Below are positions 44,021 through 55,743 of a DNA stretch of 64,000 bases, piece after piece. Every line of letters starts with the position of its first letter. Within the stretch, counting starts at the first letter, position 1. A program made the translations under genes and the position numbers. This DNA comes from Astragalus membranaceus (taxonomy: Eukaryota; Streptophyta; Magnoliopsida; Fabales; Fabaceae), in assembly GCA_039519185.1 (NCBI GenBank), contig CM076847.1, forward strand, positions 54,691,708 to 54,755,707. Direction: 5' to 3'. The notes under the pieces were generated by a model that did no database searches, had not been told where the DNA came from, and saw only the letters and a list, made by a program, of their open reading frames with translations.

Positions 44021-47000
44021 TGTAACACCCCGATTTTCGCACATTGTAAATATTTTAGTATGTGCTTGCTTTATGAACTATTTTGAATTGATGAGATTGA
44101 ATCATTTTGTGTTTGAGTTATCAAAATTGGTTGAAATCAAATTTCAAGGTATCTTTATATGTTATAGTAAAATATTGTTATTATTTGATTTATAGAATAT
44201 TTGGATTTTAATTATTATTTTAGATGACTATTTAATAATTTTATAAAATCTTAGTATTTGCAATATTATTTATTATGAAATTTATTTTGGGTTGTAGAAT
44301 TGGTAAAATTGTATGGATAGTCAAAATAGGCTTTAAAAATGATTTTAAAAGGATTTTGTGTTTGTGTATAGCGCAAGCAGCCCTCTTTTCATATTTGCAC
44401 CCCCTGTCACTTATCCAACCCTTTCAGCAGCCCAATCACGCGCAGAGTAGGTCCACGACCCGCGAACCTACCCAACACTCTTTCATCTTCTTCCTCAGCT
44501 CCTGCAACCAGCGAAACCCTTGTGCAGCACCTTTCCCCTATTCACATTTCTTCCTTAATTCACGGCCAGACCACAAAACTTGTCGCTTGACTCGAAAATA
44601 GCCATTGAATACGAATATGCACTCGATTTCATCAATTGTGTAGTCGTCTTGCGAATAGTAGCCACGCCATCAGCGCCCCAGACAGTCTGTTTTCTTCCTT
44701 CTCCGGCCACCGTCGAATCCGTCTATGATAACTGAATGCGGACATGAACTCCCCTCACCAGAATCAGAATTCTTTCGATTGATTTTGCCTAAATCTCCTC
44801 AGTTTTAAAACACCTTTCAATTCAAGTTTCCTCCTCACTAAACAATAACAAAATTTGTGCATGTTCTCGCTGGAACCATGACAGTTTCGTAGCTTGTTCA
44901 AATACGGTCGTTAGTTCGTTTGATTTGCGATTTCAAAACGTTGTCTTCATAGGTAATTTTTTCAAAAAACACGACTAATTAATTAAAGAATATAAGTCTA
45001 TTTTTCTTTTATTGAATAACCAATAAGTAATTGAATATTAGCGATGCTTGATGTTATATGTTCGAATCATCGGTCATGCTGTCAAAAATAGATCTTGCTC
45101 AAAAGCTCGTGACTCATCCTTTTGTTGTGCCAATAGGAATAATTGCAATTGGATATCAAGTACGGTGGGAAAGGGTTTCTATTCTATATGGGGAATAAGG
45201 GATAGGGCTAAGATAGTTTTGATTATCGTTATCCATATTTTGGCTGTATTTGTTATTTATTATTTATTTATTACTTATATTATTTATTCAATTTGGATGA
45301 CTCAAATTATTCAGGATGACTGTAATGATTTAAATGGTATGTAAATTATTTGATTATTTGATTTTGATGACTGTAACCAAATGATCTGGTTGACTGTAAC
45401 TAAATTATTTGGATGGTTTTAGTCAATAGGTCGAGTTTATTGGATGATTCTAATATGAGTAGATTGGTAAATCACTTAGTTATAAAAGTGGTAGGCTGAG
45501 CTAGTGTCTAATGTGTTAATAGACTAGAATGACAGAAAATTCTAATAATTAGAAGTTTTTGTTGTTTGAGACTTAGACAAAAATCTTAGCATAGATTGAT
45601 GTAGCCCGGACAAACTTGGAATCGCTAAGAATATTAAATGACTTGACGTGGGTGTTTGTGGGATTGCTGGTTGGCTTTATGGGTATTGTTATCGGAGACT
45701 TGTCGCACAATGGGCAAGTTATCATTCGTCGATGATTAGCAAGCTGGTTCGTGTTGAAGAATCTTGTCGCAGCATGGGCAAGAACTCGTTGCAGTATGGA
45801 CGAGCTGTATCTTTGTGATCGAGATTTGTTAAAGGCACCTTGTCGCAGCATGGGCAGGAACTCATCGCAGCATGGGCGAGCTGTACCTTTAAAGTTGATG
45901 ATTGTAAGAGGAACCTTGTCACAGTATGGGCAAGGACTCGTCGCAGTATGGGTGAGCCGTACCTCAATAGTTGAAATTGTATAGGAGGAACATTGTCGCA
46001 GTATGGGCGAGCCGTACCTAAAACGATGGTGATGATGATAGGTATTGCTGTTGTTGTTGTCATCGTCGTTCTCGTTGTCGTCGTTGTTGTCGTTGTCGTT
46101 GTGCGATATCGCGTCTGTTTAGGTCCATTGTGTGTCCATCTTGTTGTTGTTTGTGGTGGTGGTGGTGGTCGTTGTTGTTGTTAGTAGGGAATTATCGGGC
46201 AAGGTATCCCAGTCCTCATAGTCCTCTCTTGGGTGTTCTTCAAGGCATTATCGGGCAAGGTATCCCGTTCGGGCTATTCCGGTCCTGTTGTTTTCTTGTA
46301 GGGCATTATCGGGCAAGGTATCCCGGTCCTATTGTTGTTCGTCGTAGGGCGTTATCGGGTAAGGTATCCCGGTCCTATTGTTGTTGTTCGTCGTAGGGCG
46401 TTATCGGGCAAGGTATCCCGTTTGGGCAAGGTATACCGGTCATACTGTAGTGATTTTAAAGGTGTGATGTGACCCCTCACTTTTTACGTACGAGCCCTTT
46501 GTGGCTTCACTAATGACATGCATCTTGTTGTATGAACATGTTGTGTTGGTCACTCTTTTGAGAGTGACTGTTTGATATTGATTTGATGGATTGTGGTTGC
46601 CTTTGCTGTTTTAGTCTCGGTCTTAATTTCTTTATATGGTTTGGACGCTCTTTCTCACCCGTGCATAATATTTTTTGATTGAGTTTCAGGTGTCGTTGAT
46701 GTGAGCTTCCACGATTATGCAGTAGTGGAGATGTGATCACTACGGATCACCCAGCAACTTGCGGAATGACACTATACGTTGATGACACTTTCTTTTTATT
46801 TAATTGATTAAAGGTTTATTGCTCTGATCATGTGACATCGGGACTTGGGCTGTATTTTCAATATTATATTTAAAATCAATCTTATTATTGTATTAAAATA
46901 AATGCTTCAGTGTTTTGTCTTTCATATTATTGTAAATCGTTTATATATGATTTCAGGAAATTGGTCGACATCTTTTACTTGCGAAAACCATTTCAAAAAT

Positions 47001-47085
47001 GGACTGCTAATTTTATTAGAGAAACAAATTTACTCGTTTATTGTACTTTTTACTTATAGCTACTTTCGGGGTAAAGGGTGTCACA
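44021..47085 (+). mobile_element. E10: solo LTR, 3.07 kb, Ty3 type
   Basis: Bounded by TGTAACACCCCG and GGGTGTCACA and flanked by CTACA (44016-44020, 47086-47090). No primer-binding site, coding region or second LTR, so it arose by LTR-LTR recombination. It contains a repeat around GTCGCAGTATGGGCGAGC (45690-46020), a GTT-rich microsatellite (about 46035-46180) and ~60-bp repeats around TATCGGGCAAGGTATCCCG (46190-46440). Plus orientation is inferred from segment order compared with E7. Part of it (from 46228) is duplicated at 48758-49614. Confidence 0.87.
45690..46440. repeat. Two repeat tracts in E10
   Basis: The first tract (45690-46020) repeats a phrase built on CTTGTCGCAGCATGGGCAAG. The second (46190-46440) has four or five copies of GTTATCGGGCAAGGTATCCC followed by GTCCTATTGTTG. 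A GTT/GTC microsatellite lies between. A copy of the second tract appears at 48770-48975. Confidence 0.85.
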
Positions 47086-47389
47086 CTACACATCAAGTAA
47101 TACCATGAAACAAACAAGAACCAATATTACCTTAGGTTGGCAAAACTTCGTGTTGATAAACGTGTTATAAAACTATAGCAAAAGAAGAACAAAAGAACAA
47201 AAGATTAATATAGTAGTCTTTGTTTTTCTCTTTACAAGTACAACTTTGCATATGAGGGTGAATCCTATTTATAGGGTGGGGATTGGAAGTGAGTGGTCAA
47301 CCATTAAAGACGACTACATAAGATAAGAATGAGAAGATGGGAGAATACAAATAGACATCCACTAACAACCTTAATATTCGTACATTTTT
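47086..47389. other. Spacer between E10 and E11 (first copy)
   Basis: Starts with the CTACA duplication of E10. The same spacer recurs at 49615-49919 as part of a 2.53-kb tandem duplication. No gene seen. Confidence 0.85.
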
Positions 47390-47819
47390 TGTAACACCCC
47401 GTTATTTCTAACATGTAGATATACCGTGTACAACTTAAATAATAACCAGAGGACACAAACCCTGCTTAGATATTTAACGTACAATTACAAGCTTTTCAAA
47501 CGAAACATCGATTGTGCAAAGCCCACAATCCCGATGATTCGAGAACTTAACTTAGCATAAATCGGCTGTGCGAAGCCCACAATCCCGATAACCCACATTA
47601 GTCCATTCCATAACGTTTCCAGGGCCTAGGGTGAGGGCTCATGACATCCCTTCCTAGTATGCCAATTCGTCGGGTCGTCACCCAAATCGATATAATTTAT
47701 ATATCGTACCCGCATTAGTCCACTTTTTAAATCCTAGATAATCAATATCTATTTTCGATCTATAATCCGTTTTGATGCCTTCAAAGTTAGACATCCGGCA
47801 TTATAATCACATTACCATT

Positions 47820-47884
<65 letters not shown>

Positions 47885-48757
47885 GTTGGTCTATACAGAA
47901 CGTGAACCCACACGGGTGCTAAGTTTCGGTTTTTCGAGCGATTAAACTTTCAAAACTCCTTTTCCAAAACTCAAGTTGAACATACTCAAAACATTGATTT
48001 TATTTGGGCAATTTCATCGCTATTGGTTGGAAAGAAGATTAGAAGTGGCTTGGCATCGAAAGGAGCGACGAAACGAAAAATCGGAGTCCGGTAACAGAAC
48101 CTCACGCACGGTCCGTGCCCAGGGGTGCACAACACGTGCGTGATGCACCCAAACAATTCCACATTTTGCGAGGTGGGCGCACGGTTCGTTCCCAGGGGCG
48201 CACGATCCGTGCGTCCTGTTCTGTTACAGAATTCAGCTAAATTTCTCGATTTCGTTTCTCCGTTCGCGCCCAATTCGATTCCCTATCTTAATCCAACCTG
48301 AAAAACAGTTAAAATATAGGACATTCCACACTACATTCCAATCACCTTTAACACCATAAACATTTGTATCTCCATAAAAACCGTAAAACGTCTTATTTTC
48401 CAAAACGGTTTCCGACTTGACACTTATTCTGAATTCAACAATTTTACCATATGATTGAAAACGAGTAAGGTTCAGAATATTCAAATTTCCTTAATCGTGA
48501 GTAAAACTCACCGGTTCGACGATCGCACGAGAAGTCACGACGGAGTACGTGAGAACCGAACCAAAAGAACTCTCGAAGAATCCTCGCTAGAACCCAATTG
48601 GATCCAAGGCAGCAACTTCCACTTCTGTGCAAACTTAGACAGAAACCTAGCAAGACTAAACTCCTCCCAAATTCGAAATGCAAACTCCGAACGTCCTTCT
48701 CAATAGCTCCCACTGAACATGCAACCAACACAGCTCAAGATTGCAGAATCTTCCTTA
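47390..48757 (-). repeat. E11 LTR piece, outer copy
   Basis: It begins TGTAACACCCCGTTATTTC and matches the 5' LTR from the ACAGTTGGTCTATACAG point on. It keeps a segment with CACAATCCCGATAACCC that the 5' LTR lacks, and itself lacks the ~290-base early segment of that LTR. It ends at CTTCCTTACTTGGG, where it switches to E10 sequence. A GC block with GCACGGTCCGTGCCC motifs lies at 48105-48215. Confidence 0.85.
47822..47881. repeat. (TA)n microsatellite, about 30 repeats
   Basis: An uninterrupted AT dinucleotide run of about 60 bases inside the outer E11 LTR piece. The other LTR copy has no such run, as that region is deleted there. Confidence 0.97.
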
Positions 48758-49614
48758 CTTGGGTGTTCTTCAGGGCATTATCAGGCAAGGTATCTCGTTC
48801 GGGCTATTCCGGTCCTGTTGTTTTCTTGTAGGGCATTATCGGGCAAGGTATCCCGGTCCTATTGTTGTTCGTCGTAAGGCGTTATCGGGTAAGGTATCCC
48901 GGTCCTATTGTTATTGTTCGTCGTAGGGCGTTATCGGGTAAGGTATCCCGTTTGGGCAAGGTATCCCGGTCATACTGTAGTGATTTTAACGGTATGATGT
49001 GACCCCTCACTTTTTACGTACGAGCCCATTGTGGCTTCACTTGTGACATGCATCTTGCTGTATGAACATGTTGTGTTGGTCACTCTTTTGAGAGTGACTG
49101 TTTGATATTGATTTGATGGATTGTGGTTGCCTTTGCTATTTTAGTCCCGGTCTTATGTTCTTTATATTGTTTGGACGCTCTTTCTCACCCGTGCATCATT
49201 TTTTTAGATTGAGTTCCAGGTGTCGTTGATGTGAGCTTCTACGATTATGCAGCGGTGGAGATGTGATCACTACGGATCACCCAGCAACTTGCGGAATGAC
49301 AATATACGTTGATGTCACTTTCTCTTTATTTAATTGATTAAAGGTTTATTGCTCTGATCAGGTGACATCGGGACTTGGGCTGTATTTTCAATATTAGATT
49401 TAAATCAATCTTATTATTGTATTGAAAGAAATGGTTCTGTGTTTTCTCTTTCATATTATTGTAAATCGTTTATATATGATTTCAGGAAATTGGTCGACAT
49501 CTTTTACTTGCGAAAACCATTTCAAAAATGGACTGCAAATTTTATTTGAGAAACAAATTAACTCGTTTATTGTACTTTTTACTTATAACTACTTTCGGGG
49601 TAAAGGGTGTCACA
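48758..49614 (+). repeat. Duplicated 3' part of E10 LTR
   Basis: It corresponds to 46228-47085, offset by about 2,530 bases, with scattered substitutions. It begins at a CTTGGG shared by E10 and E11, the likely recombination point, and ends GGGTGTCACA before a second CTACA. Confidence 0.9.
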
Positions 49615-49919
49615 CTACACATCAAGTAATACCATGAAACAAACAAGAACCAATATTACCTTAGGTTGGCAGAACTTCGTGTTGATAAACGTGTTATAAA
49701 ACTATAGCAAAAGAAGAACAAAAGAACAAAAGATTAATATAGTAGTCTTTGTATTTCTCTTTACAAGAACAACTTTGCATATGAAGGTGAATCCTATTTA
49801 TGGGGTGGGGATTGGAAGTGAGTGGTCAACCATTAAAGACGACTACATAAGATAAGAATGAGAAGATGGGAGAATACAAATAGACATCCATTAACAACCT
49901 TAATATTCGTAACATTTTT
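49615..49919. other. Spacer between E10 and E11 (second copy)
   Basis: Near-identical to 47086-47389, including the flanking CTACA and the T-run before the next LTR. No gene seen. Confidence 0.88.
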
Positions 49920-50209
49920 TGTAACACCCCAGTATTTCTAACATGTAGATATACCGTAATGTATAACTTAAATAATAATCAGAGGACACAAACCCTGCTT
50001 AGATATTGAACGTACAAACTTTTTCCGAAGATAACACAAAATACTTCGGAATCATCCATCTTAATTCCAAAATGTTACAACATCTGTAGGAATGCAACTT
50101 AGGTGTTCAATATCATAAACAGAATTTAAAGCGGTTTATACAACTTATAAACAATACAAGTCATATAACTCCAACGGATAAACAGGAAAAATAACAGATA
50201 ACTCCAAGG
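49920..50209 (-). repeat. E11 LTR piece, inner copy (290 bp)
   Basis: It matches the first 290 bases at the left of the 5' LTR (from 51060) and then changes directly into gag at AACTCCAAGGC/CTTGG. This is an internal deletion that removed pol and part of both gag and LTR. Confidence 0.88.
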
Positions 50210-50922
50210 CCTTGGTCATCTTTAGCAGTGTGTGCCTGTTGTACTAAAGTGGTATAAGTGGTCTTAGAATAGGAACTAAGACCTTGGTTCACATCACCAC
50301 GGAGACCTTGTTTAAACATTATCATTTTCCACCGGTCATTAGGGGCATGAGTCCCTACTTCATAAAATTGAGACAATCTCTCAAACTTTGCAGCATACTC
50401 CCCAACAGACATATCCCCTTGTTTCAAACTAACAAATTCCATTTGCTTAGCAAGTCTCTGGGCATCAGGAAAATAGTGGCCAAGGAACAACTCCTTAAAG
50501 CTGGCCCAATTAAGAGGTGTTCCTTGGGTTTATAGCATTCTTCTGGCATTAGTCCACCAGGTATGTGCATCTTCATCTAGAGCGTTGGCAGCGCAAATTA
50601 CTTTTTCTTCCTCAGAGCATTGCAATGTCACGAAGATTCTTTCCATTGCATCAATCCAGAATTGGGCCTTCATAGCATCGGATCCCCCTTTGAAAGTTGG
50701 GGGTTTCATTTTCAGAAACCGAAAATACATCCTGTTGGGATCCTCAGGTTGTGGTTCATTGACTGGCTCATTAGGTTGTGGTTGAGGCACTTGATGCATC
50801 TGTTGCATTTGAGCCATTTGAGCCATCTGTTGCTGTTTCATTAGCATCATGTCATTCATGATCTTCTGCATCCATTCCTGATGAGGATCAATAGGTGGGT
50901 TTCTCCTACCTCTTCCAGCCAT
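50210..50922 (-). pseudogene. E11 gag (Ty3/gypsy), truncated
   Basis: It starts MAGRGRRNPPIDPHQEW at 50922, after the primer-binding site. Met and Gln repeats follow, then the capsid-like part (KPPTFKGGSDAMKAQFWID, VICAANALDEDAHTWW). A TAA at 50530-50532 interrupts it, and the frame continues with FKELFLGHYFPDAQR, MSVGEYAAKFERLSQ and IMFKQGLRGDV to GLG at 50210. The nucleocapsid knuckles and all pol domains are absent because of the deletion into the LTR. It is clearly different from the E5/E14 gag, although both share the Ty3 retrotransposon gag fold. Confidence 0.88.
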
Positions 50923-51045
50923 GATTCTGCGAAATATGCACAAAGTATCAAGTTGATTAGGCTCAATGTCTAATAGCATACTAAGAAGAATCGGACTGAG
51001 AAGACGTAAAAGACTCTTAACATCTAAGTCCGATTAGGTCGAACC

Positions 51046-51057
51046 GCTCTGATACCA
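51046..51057 (-). promoter_or_regulatory. E11 primer-binding site (initiator tRNA-Met)
   Basis: The complement of TGGTATCAGAGC lies two bases from the LTR, fixing the orientation of the element. Confidence 0.92.
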
Positions 51058-51059
51058 AA

Positions 51060-52800
51060 TGTAACACCCCGGTACTTTTAACATGTAGATATACCGTAAT
51101 GTACAACTTAAATAATAATCAGAGGACACAAACTCTGCTTAGATATTGAACGTACAAACTTTTTCCGAAGATTACACAAAATACTCCGGATTCATCCATC
51201 TTAATTCCAAAATGTTACAACATCTGTAGGAATACAACTTAGGTGTTCAATATCATAAACAGAATTTAAAGCGGTTTATACAACTTATAAACAATACAAG
51301 TCATATAACTCCAATGCATAAACAGGAAAAATAACAGATAACTCCAAGGCTACACTTCTTTGGCGTCATCCGCAAGCACGTCACCTACTCATGTAGCTTG
51401 CTCTTTTTCTTTCCCTGCTTCTCTGCAAAAACAACAACAATGATTGAGTGAGACAGTTGGTCTATACAGAACGTGAACCCACACGCGTGCTAAGTTTCGG
51501 GTTTTCGAGCGATTAAACTTTCAAAACTTCTTTTCCAAAACTCAAGTTGAACATACTCAAAACATTGATTTTATTTGGGCAATTCCATCGCTATAGGTTG
51601 GAAAGAAGATTAGAAGTGGTTTAGGATCGAAAGGAGCGACGAAACGAAAAATCGGAGTCCGGTAATAGAACCTCACGCACGGTCCGTGCCCAGGGGCGCA
51701 CGACCTGTGCGTGATGCACCCAAACAATTCCACATTTGGCGAGGTGGGCGCACGATCCGTGCGTCCTGTTCTGTTACAGAATTCAGCTAAATTTCTCGAT
51801 TTCATTTCTCCGTTCGAGCCCAATTCGATTCCCGATCTTAATCCAACCTGAAAAACAGATAAAATATAGCACATTCCAGACTACATTCCAATCACCTTTA
51901 ACACCGTAAACATTTATATCTCCATAAAAACCGTAAAACGTATCATTTTCGAAAACGGTTTCCGACTCGACACTTATTCCGAATTCAATAATTTTACCAT
52001 ATGATTGAAAACGAGTAAGGTTCAGAATATTGAATTTTCCTTAATCGTGAGTAAAACTCACCGGTTCGACGATCGCGCGAGAAGTCCCGATGGAGTACGT
52101 GATAACCGAACCAAAAGAACTCTCGAACAATCCCCGCTAGAACACAATTCGATCCAAGGCAGCAACTTCCACTTCTGTGCAAACTGAGACCGAAACCTAG
52201 CAAGACTAAACTCCTCCCAAATTCAAAATGCAAACTCCGAACGTCCTTCTCAATAGCTCCCACTGAACATGGAACCAACACAGATCAAGATTGCAGGATC
52301 TTCCTTACTTGGGCTTCATGGTTCAAGAAATGGAAAAGAGGAAAGGAGGGTGAATCAGCTCCTAAAAGTGGTAGCAAAGGAAAGGAAAACGAAAATGGAG
52401 TGGAGGGGAGGTGAGAGAACTTACATACATGAAGGTCTTGGTGAAATCCCCACCCTCTTCTTCCGTCTTCTCTCTCGCCCTCTCTTCTTCTCTTCTCTTT
52501 TTTGCACTTCTCTCTTTTTCTTCTGAAATTTGGAGTGAGGCTAAGTGTGAGAGGAGTGTTCAGCTATTAGGGGCTGAGGGGACTTAAAGGGCGTAAAGAC
52601 CAAAATACCCCTCAGCTTTAAACCTTCAATTTGAGCTTGGATTTTAGCCTTTAAATAATTGCTTAGAAGTAGCCATCTTTTTAATCCTTCGATTTTTCCT
52701 CGAATGAGGTTTTCTCAATTCACGACTAATTATTCCCACCGAACAATTAAATCGTTTCTATTCCTCATAATTAAAATTTTCAAAAACCAGGGATGTTACA
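51060..52800 (-). repeat. E11 5' LTR (1.74 kb)
   Basis: It begins TGTAACACCCCGGTAC and ends GGGATGTTACA. It has a GC block with GCACGGTCCGTGCCC and GCACGATCCGTGC at about 51675-51765 and a pyrimidine-rich tract at 52440-52520. Compared with the E1 LTR it misses about 400 bases before ACAGTTGGTC. Confidence 0.9.
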
Positions 52801-52827
52801 TTTTTTTGCTTCGACAAATTTATAAAA

Positions 52828-52974
52828 AGGGTTAAATATGTTTTTAATCTTTAAGAAATTTGAGGAATTAAAACTAGGAAAAAACTAGGGGAACTAAAAA
52901 TAGGTTAAAATAATTTGGGGGACTATAACCAAAGAAACGCAAATTTTATAGGGGATCAAAAACATATTTACCCT
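52828..52974. mobile_element. E12: MITE-like element
   Basis: Terminal inverted repeats AGGGTTAAATATGTTTTT (52828-52845) and AAAAACATATTTACCCT (52958-52974) bound about 147 bases of AT-rich, non-coding sequence. Elements with this 'gggttaaatatgttttt' end are common in plants, as I recall. A target duplication is not clear. A similar half-end (AAAGGGTTAATTAAG) occurs at about 53088. Confidence 0.6.
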
Positions 52975-53341
52975 AATATTAATAAAAATAATAAGAGATT
53001 CCTTAAATAATATATAATGTTTAAGTTTAAAGTATTGTTTAATAAAATCAAAGGAATTGTACTTTTTTTGGGATTGACGTATTTATAAAAAGGGTTAATT
53101 AAGTTTTTTTAACACCCATATTTTAATCGTCACCAAAATACGCAATGTCTTACATTTTCACAATCATAGGTACACAAATATCACCTGGCCCAATTACAAT
53201 AAGAGTCATATTCCTAAGTTGATTTAACAAAACATGATAAGTAATCATATTATTCCCATAATTAATCAAACTATCCAAATTTTGATTTGCGTACATACCT
53301 AATGATATCCAATATATTAGTACTTGATAGATTACAACATC
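52975..53341. other. Unassigned AT-rich sequence before the LINE
   Basis: No gene or clear repeat other than a possible second MITE end at about 53088. It is probably the target into which the LINE inserted. Confidence 0.5.
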
Positions 53342-53527
53342 TTATTTTTTTTTTAAACAAAAAGGAAAGGAGCCTCGTTAAAACCTTCTGATGCAAAACC
53401 CTCCTTAGGGATAAAAACACCAAGAAGGAAAGAGTACTCCCCCCTATTTCATTAAAAAATAAAAAGCAAAATTACAAAAAGCAAGGGGGGACATAAACCA
53501 AAACCCCTGCAAACAAAAATACAAAAA

Positions 53528-55390
53528 TTACTGTCTGAAACGAAAAGAAGGAAGACCAACCATATTACGGTTAAAATCATCCTGAATAAAAGTGGGGAGA
53601 GAATTCCACCATTGGAAGCCAGATAGGGTAGTTCCATGAGACGCAAGCTTATCAGCACAGTGATTTCCTTCCCGAAAAATATGAGTGCAACTGAAAGTCA
53701 TGGATTTTAGAAGACCCATGCAGTTCAGCCAACGGTTGCGGATACTCCAAGGCACAATTGAATGAGACGAAATGGCCATAACAGCAAGCTGAGAATCACT
53801 CTCAATCCATAAACGATGCCAACCTTTATGGAAAGCCACCTCAATGGCTACCATGATTCCAACAAGCTCCGCATGCAGAGCGTAATTTGTACCAAGAGGA
53901 AGCATGAAGCAACCCAGAGATTCAGCATTACTATTGCGAAAGATACCCCCACAAGCAGCTAAACCAGGCGAACCCCTAGCAGCGCCATCTGTATTACACT
54001 TAACCCACAAGCAAGGAGGGGACTTCCAAATAACCTCCATAATTGTCGGAGCCTTACGAGGCTTGCAATCAACCGAAAACGCTTTAAGAATCAAAAAATC
54101 CTGCATGGAGTTTGACGTGGAGCCCTTGCTGAGATTACCAGAAATGTTCACATTTGCCGTGATCAAGTTCTTCATGTGAGTGGTCAAGATCTTCTTGTTG
54201 TCAAAACGATTCTGATTCCGAGAGTGCCAAATAGCCCAAAATACATTAATAACGGCGGCGGTAACAACATCTTTCACTTGGTTGGACCAAGGGCGCTGAC
54301 AAACCTCAAAAATCATCTCCGGGGAGGAAACATTAATATTAATTGAAAGCTTATCACTAAGCCAGTCCCAGAGCTTCTTAGCGAGAGAACACTCACAGAA
54401 AAGGTGCAATGATGTCTCATATTCCGCTTCACAGAGACTACACATGGAAACAGTTCCACAACCACGGTTTCTAAGCTGCTCATCTGTAGGCATACGGTTA
54501 TGAAGGATACGCCAGACAAGAATAGATTTGGAGGGAGGGATGACACTACTCCTAATATTTCTGAACCGCCTAATAGGCTGCCCAATAGGCCTATAATGAA
54601 GATAAGCAGTCTTAAAAGTAAGCATACCATCTGTAGAGTTTTTCCAAATCAGTTGATCCTGAGAGTCAAATGAAGGCAGATCTTTTTCACGAAGGAGCGA
54701 AGCCAGCTGAGGAAAAATATTAGAAAGAGATGCTGGAATACACCAGTGACCATTCCGAATGAAGTCACAAACACGGGCTTTTAGAGAGTTCTGACAATGC
54801 TCAGGGACATTGAGAAGATTTACCAGAGGGTCCGACATCCACGGATCTATCCAAAAGTTGATACAGTCACCTTTACCAATTTGCCATATGCAGTTTTCAT
54901 GGATATCGGATAAATGAGCACGCAAAGTACCCCACAAAGACGAACTGATATGATAAGAGATCGTAGTCCTATTTCTGAAAACCCGAGATCTTAATAAGAC
55001 AGCCCAGCTATTCTGTGAAATGCTGAGTTCCCAGCTAAGTTTAAGACAGGCTGCCTTATTTGTGTCTTTAAGGGAGCGAATCACGAGACCCCCCTCAGAT
55101 GTTGGTTTACAAACCTTATGCCACGCCACTGTAACCACTTTACGCTGATTGACGTCACCAGACCAAATGAAATTTCTGATCCAAGAATCGACCTTATTTA
55201 ATAGAGAGGTAGGCCATTTGTATATCAGGAAGCTGTACACTAACATACTTTGAACAACCGACCTGACCAGCTGCGCTCTTCCGGCAATAGAGAGGAGCGA
55301 AGCTTTCCAAGCTGATAACTTGGCTTTAATCTTGTCAGCTATAGGCATTAAATAACCAGCTTTAGGCTTACCTTTGAAAATGGGATGCCC
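53528..55390 (-). pseudogene. E13 ORF2 3' part: RT thumb/connection, zf-RVT and RNase H
   Basis: After a frameshift at about 55385 the frame continues GHPIFKGKPKAGYLMPIADK and SWKASLLSIAGR-like residues, typical of plant LINE reverse transcriptases. A zinc-binding zf-RVT part follows (WRILHNRMPTDEQLRNRGC, CSLCEAEYETSLHLFCEC). A C-terminal RNase H ends the frame (KCNTDGAARGSPGLAACGG, ALHAELVGIMVAIE, WIESDSQLAVM) with acidic residues in place. The protein ends FRFRQ. It would help target-primed reverse transcription at the nick made by the endonuclease. The frame itself has no stop over 620 codons, so decay is recent. Confidence 0.92.
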
Positions 55391-55743
55391 AGGTAGGTGA
55401 ACGGCAGCTGGCCAATAGAGAAGCCCAGTAGCTCTGCAATGTGACACTGGCGATGAGTGGGAACAGCGCCCAAATGAACGGTAGATTTACAAGAGTTAAC
55501 AATCTGACCAGAAGCCTCCCCATATTTGGTAAAGAAGTTGAGAAGACTATGAGTATTTTTCAGCGAAGCTCTGCAAAAAATCATGATATCATCCGCATAA
55601 AGGGTATGAGATGGAACCTGAGTGCCTCTAGGACCATTAATTAACTGGAGATCCCCATCATACACCAACTTGGAAATGCCTCTGCTCAAAACCTCCTCAG
55701 CCAAGCAGAAAAAAAGGGGGGAGAGGGGGTCCCCTTGACGCAC
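55348..55743 (-). pseudogene. E13 ORF2 middle part: reverse transcriptase catalytic core
   Basis: It reads RQGDPLSPLFFCLAEEVLS and then YADDIMIF (YADD at 55588-55599), the catalytic motif of LINE reverse transcriptases, followed by KYGEASGQIVNSCKS and FTYLGIPF. It sits between two frameshifts (near 55738 and near 55385), so the three parts once formed one protein. Confidence 0.92.

Larger units (their letters stand above)
47390..52800 (-). mobile_element. E11: rearranged Ty3/gypsy element, minus strand, with tandem duplication
   Basis: On the minus strand it has a 5' LTR (51060-52800), a primer-binding site (51046-51057), a gag part (50210-50922), a broken 3' LTR start (49920-50209) and, after a copied piece of E10 and spacer, another long LTR piece (47390-48757). 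Both outer ends abut T-runs compatible with a TTTTT target duplication. No pol is present. The layout fits an internal deletion plus a ~2.53-kb tandem duplication with a breakpoint at shared CTTGGG. Confidence 0.82.

Noticed and set aside
45993..46184. A Val-rich small frame near the GTT/GTC microsatellite.
   Set aside because: Simple-sequence translation within the E10 solo LTR.
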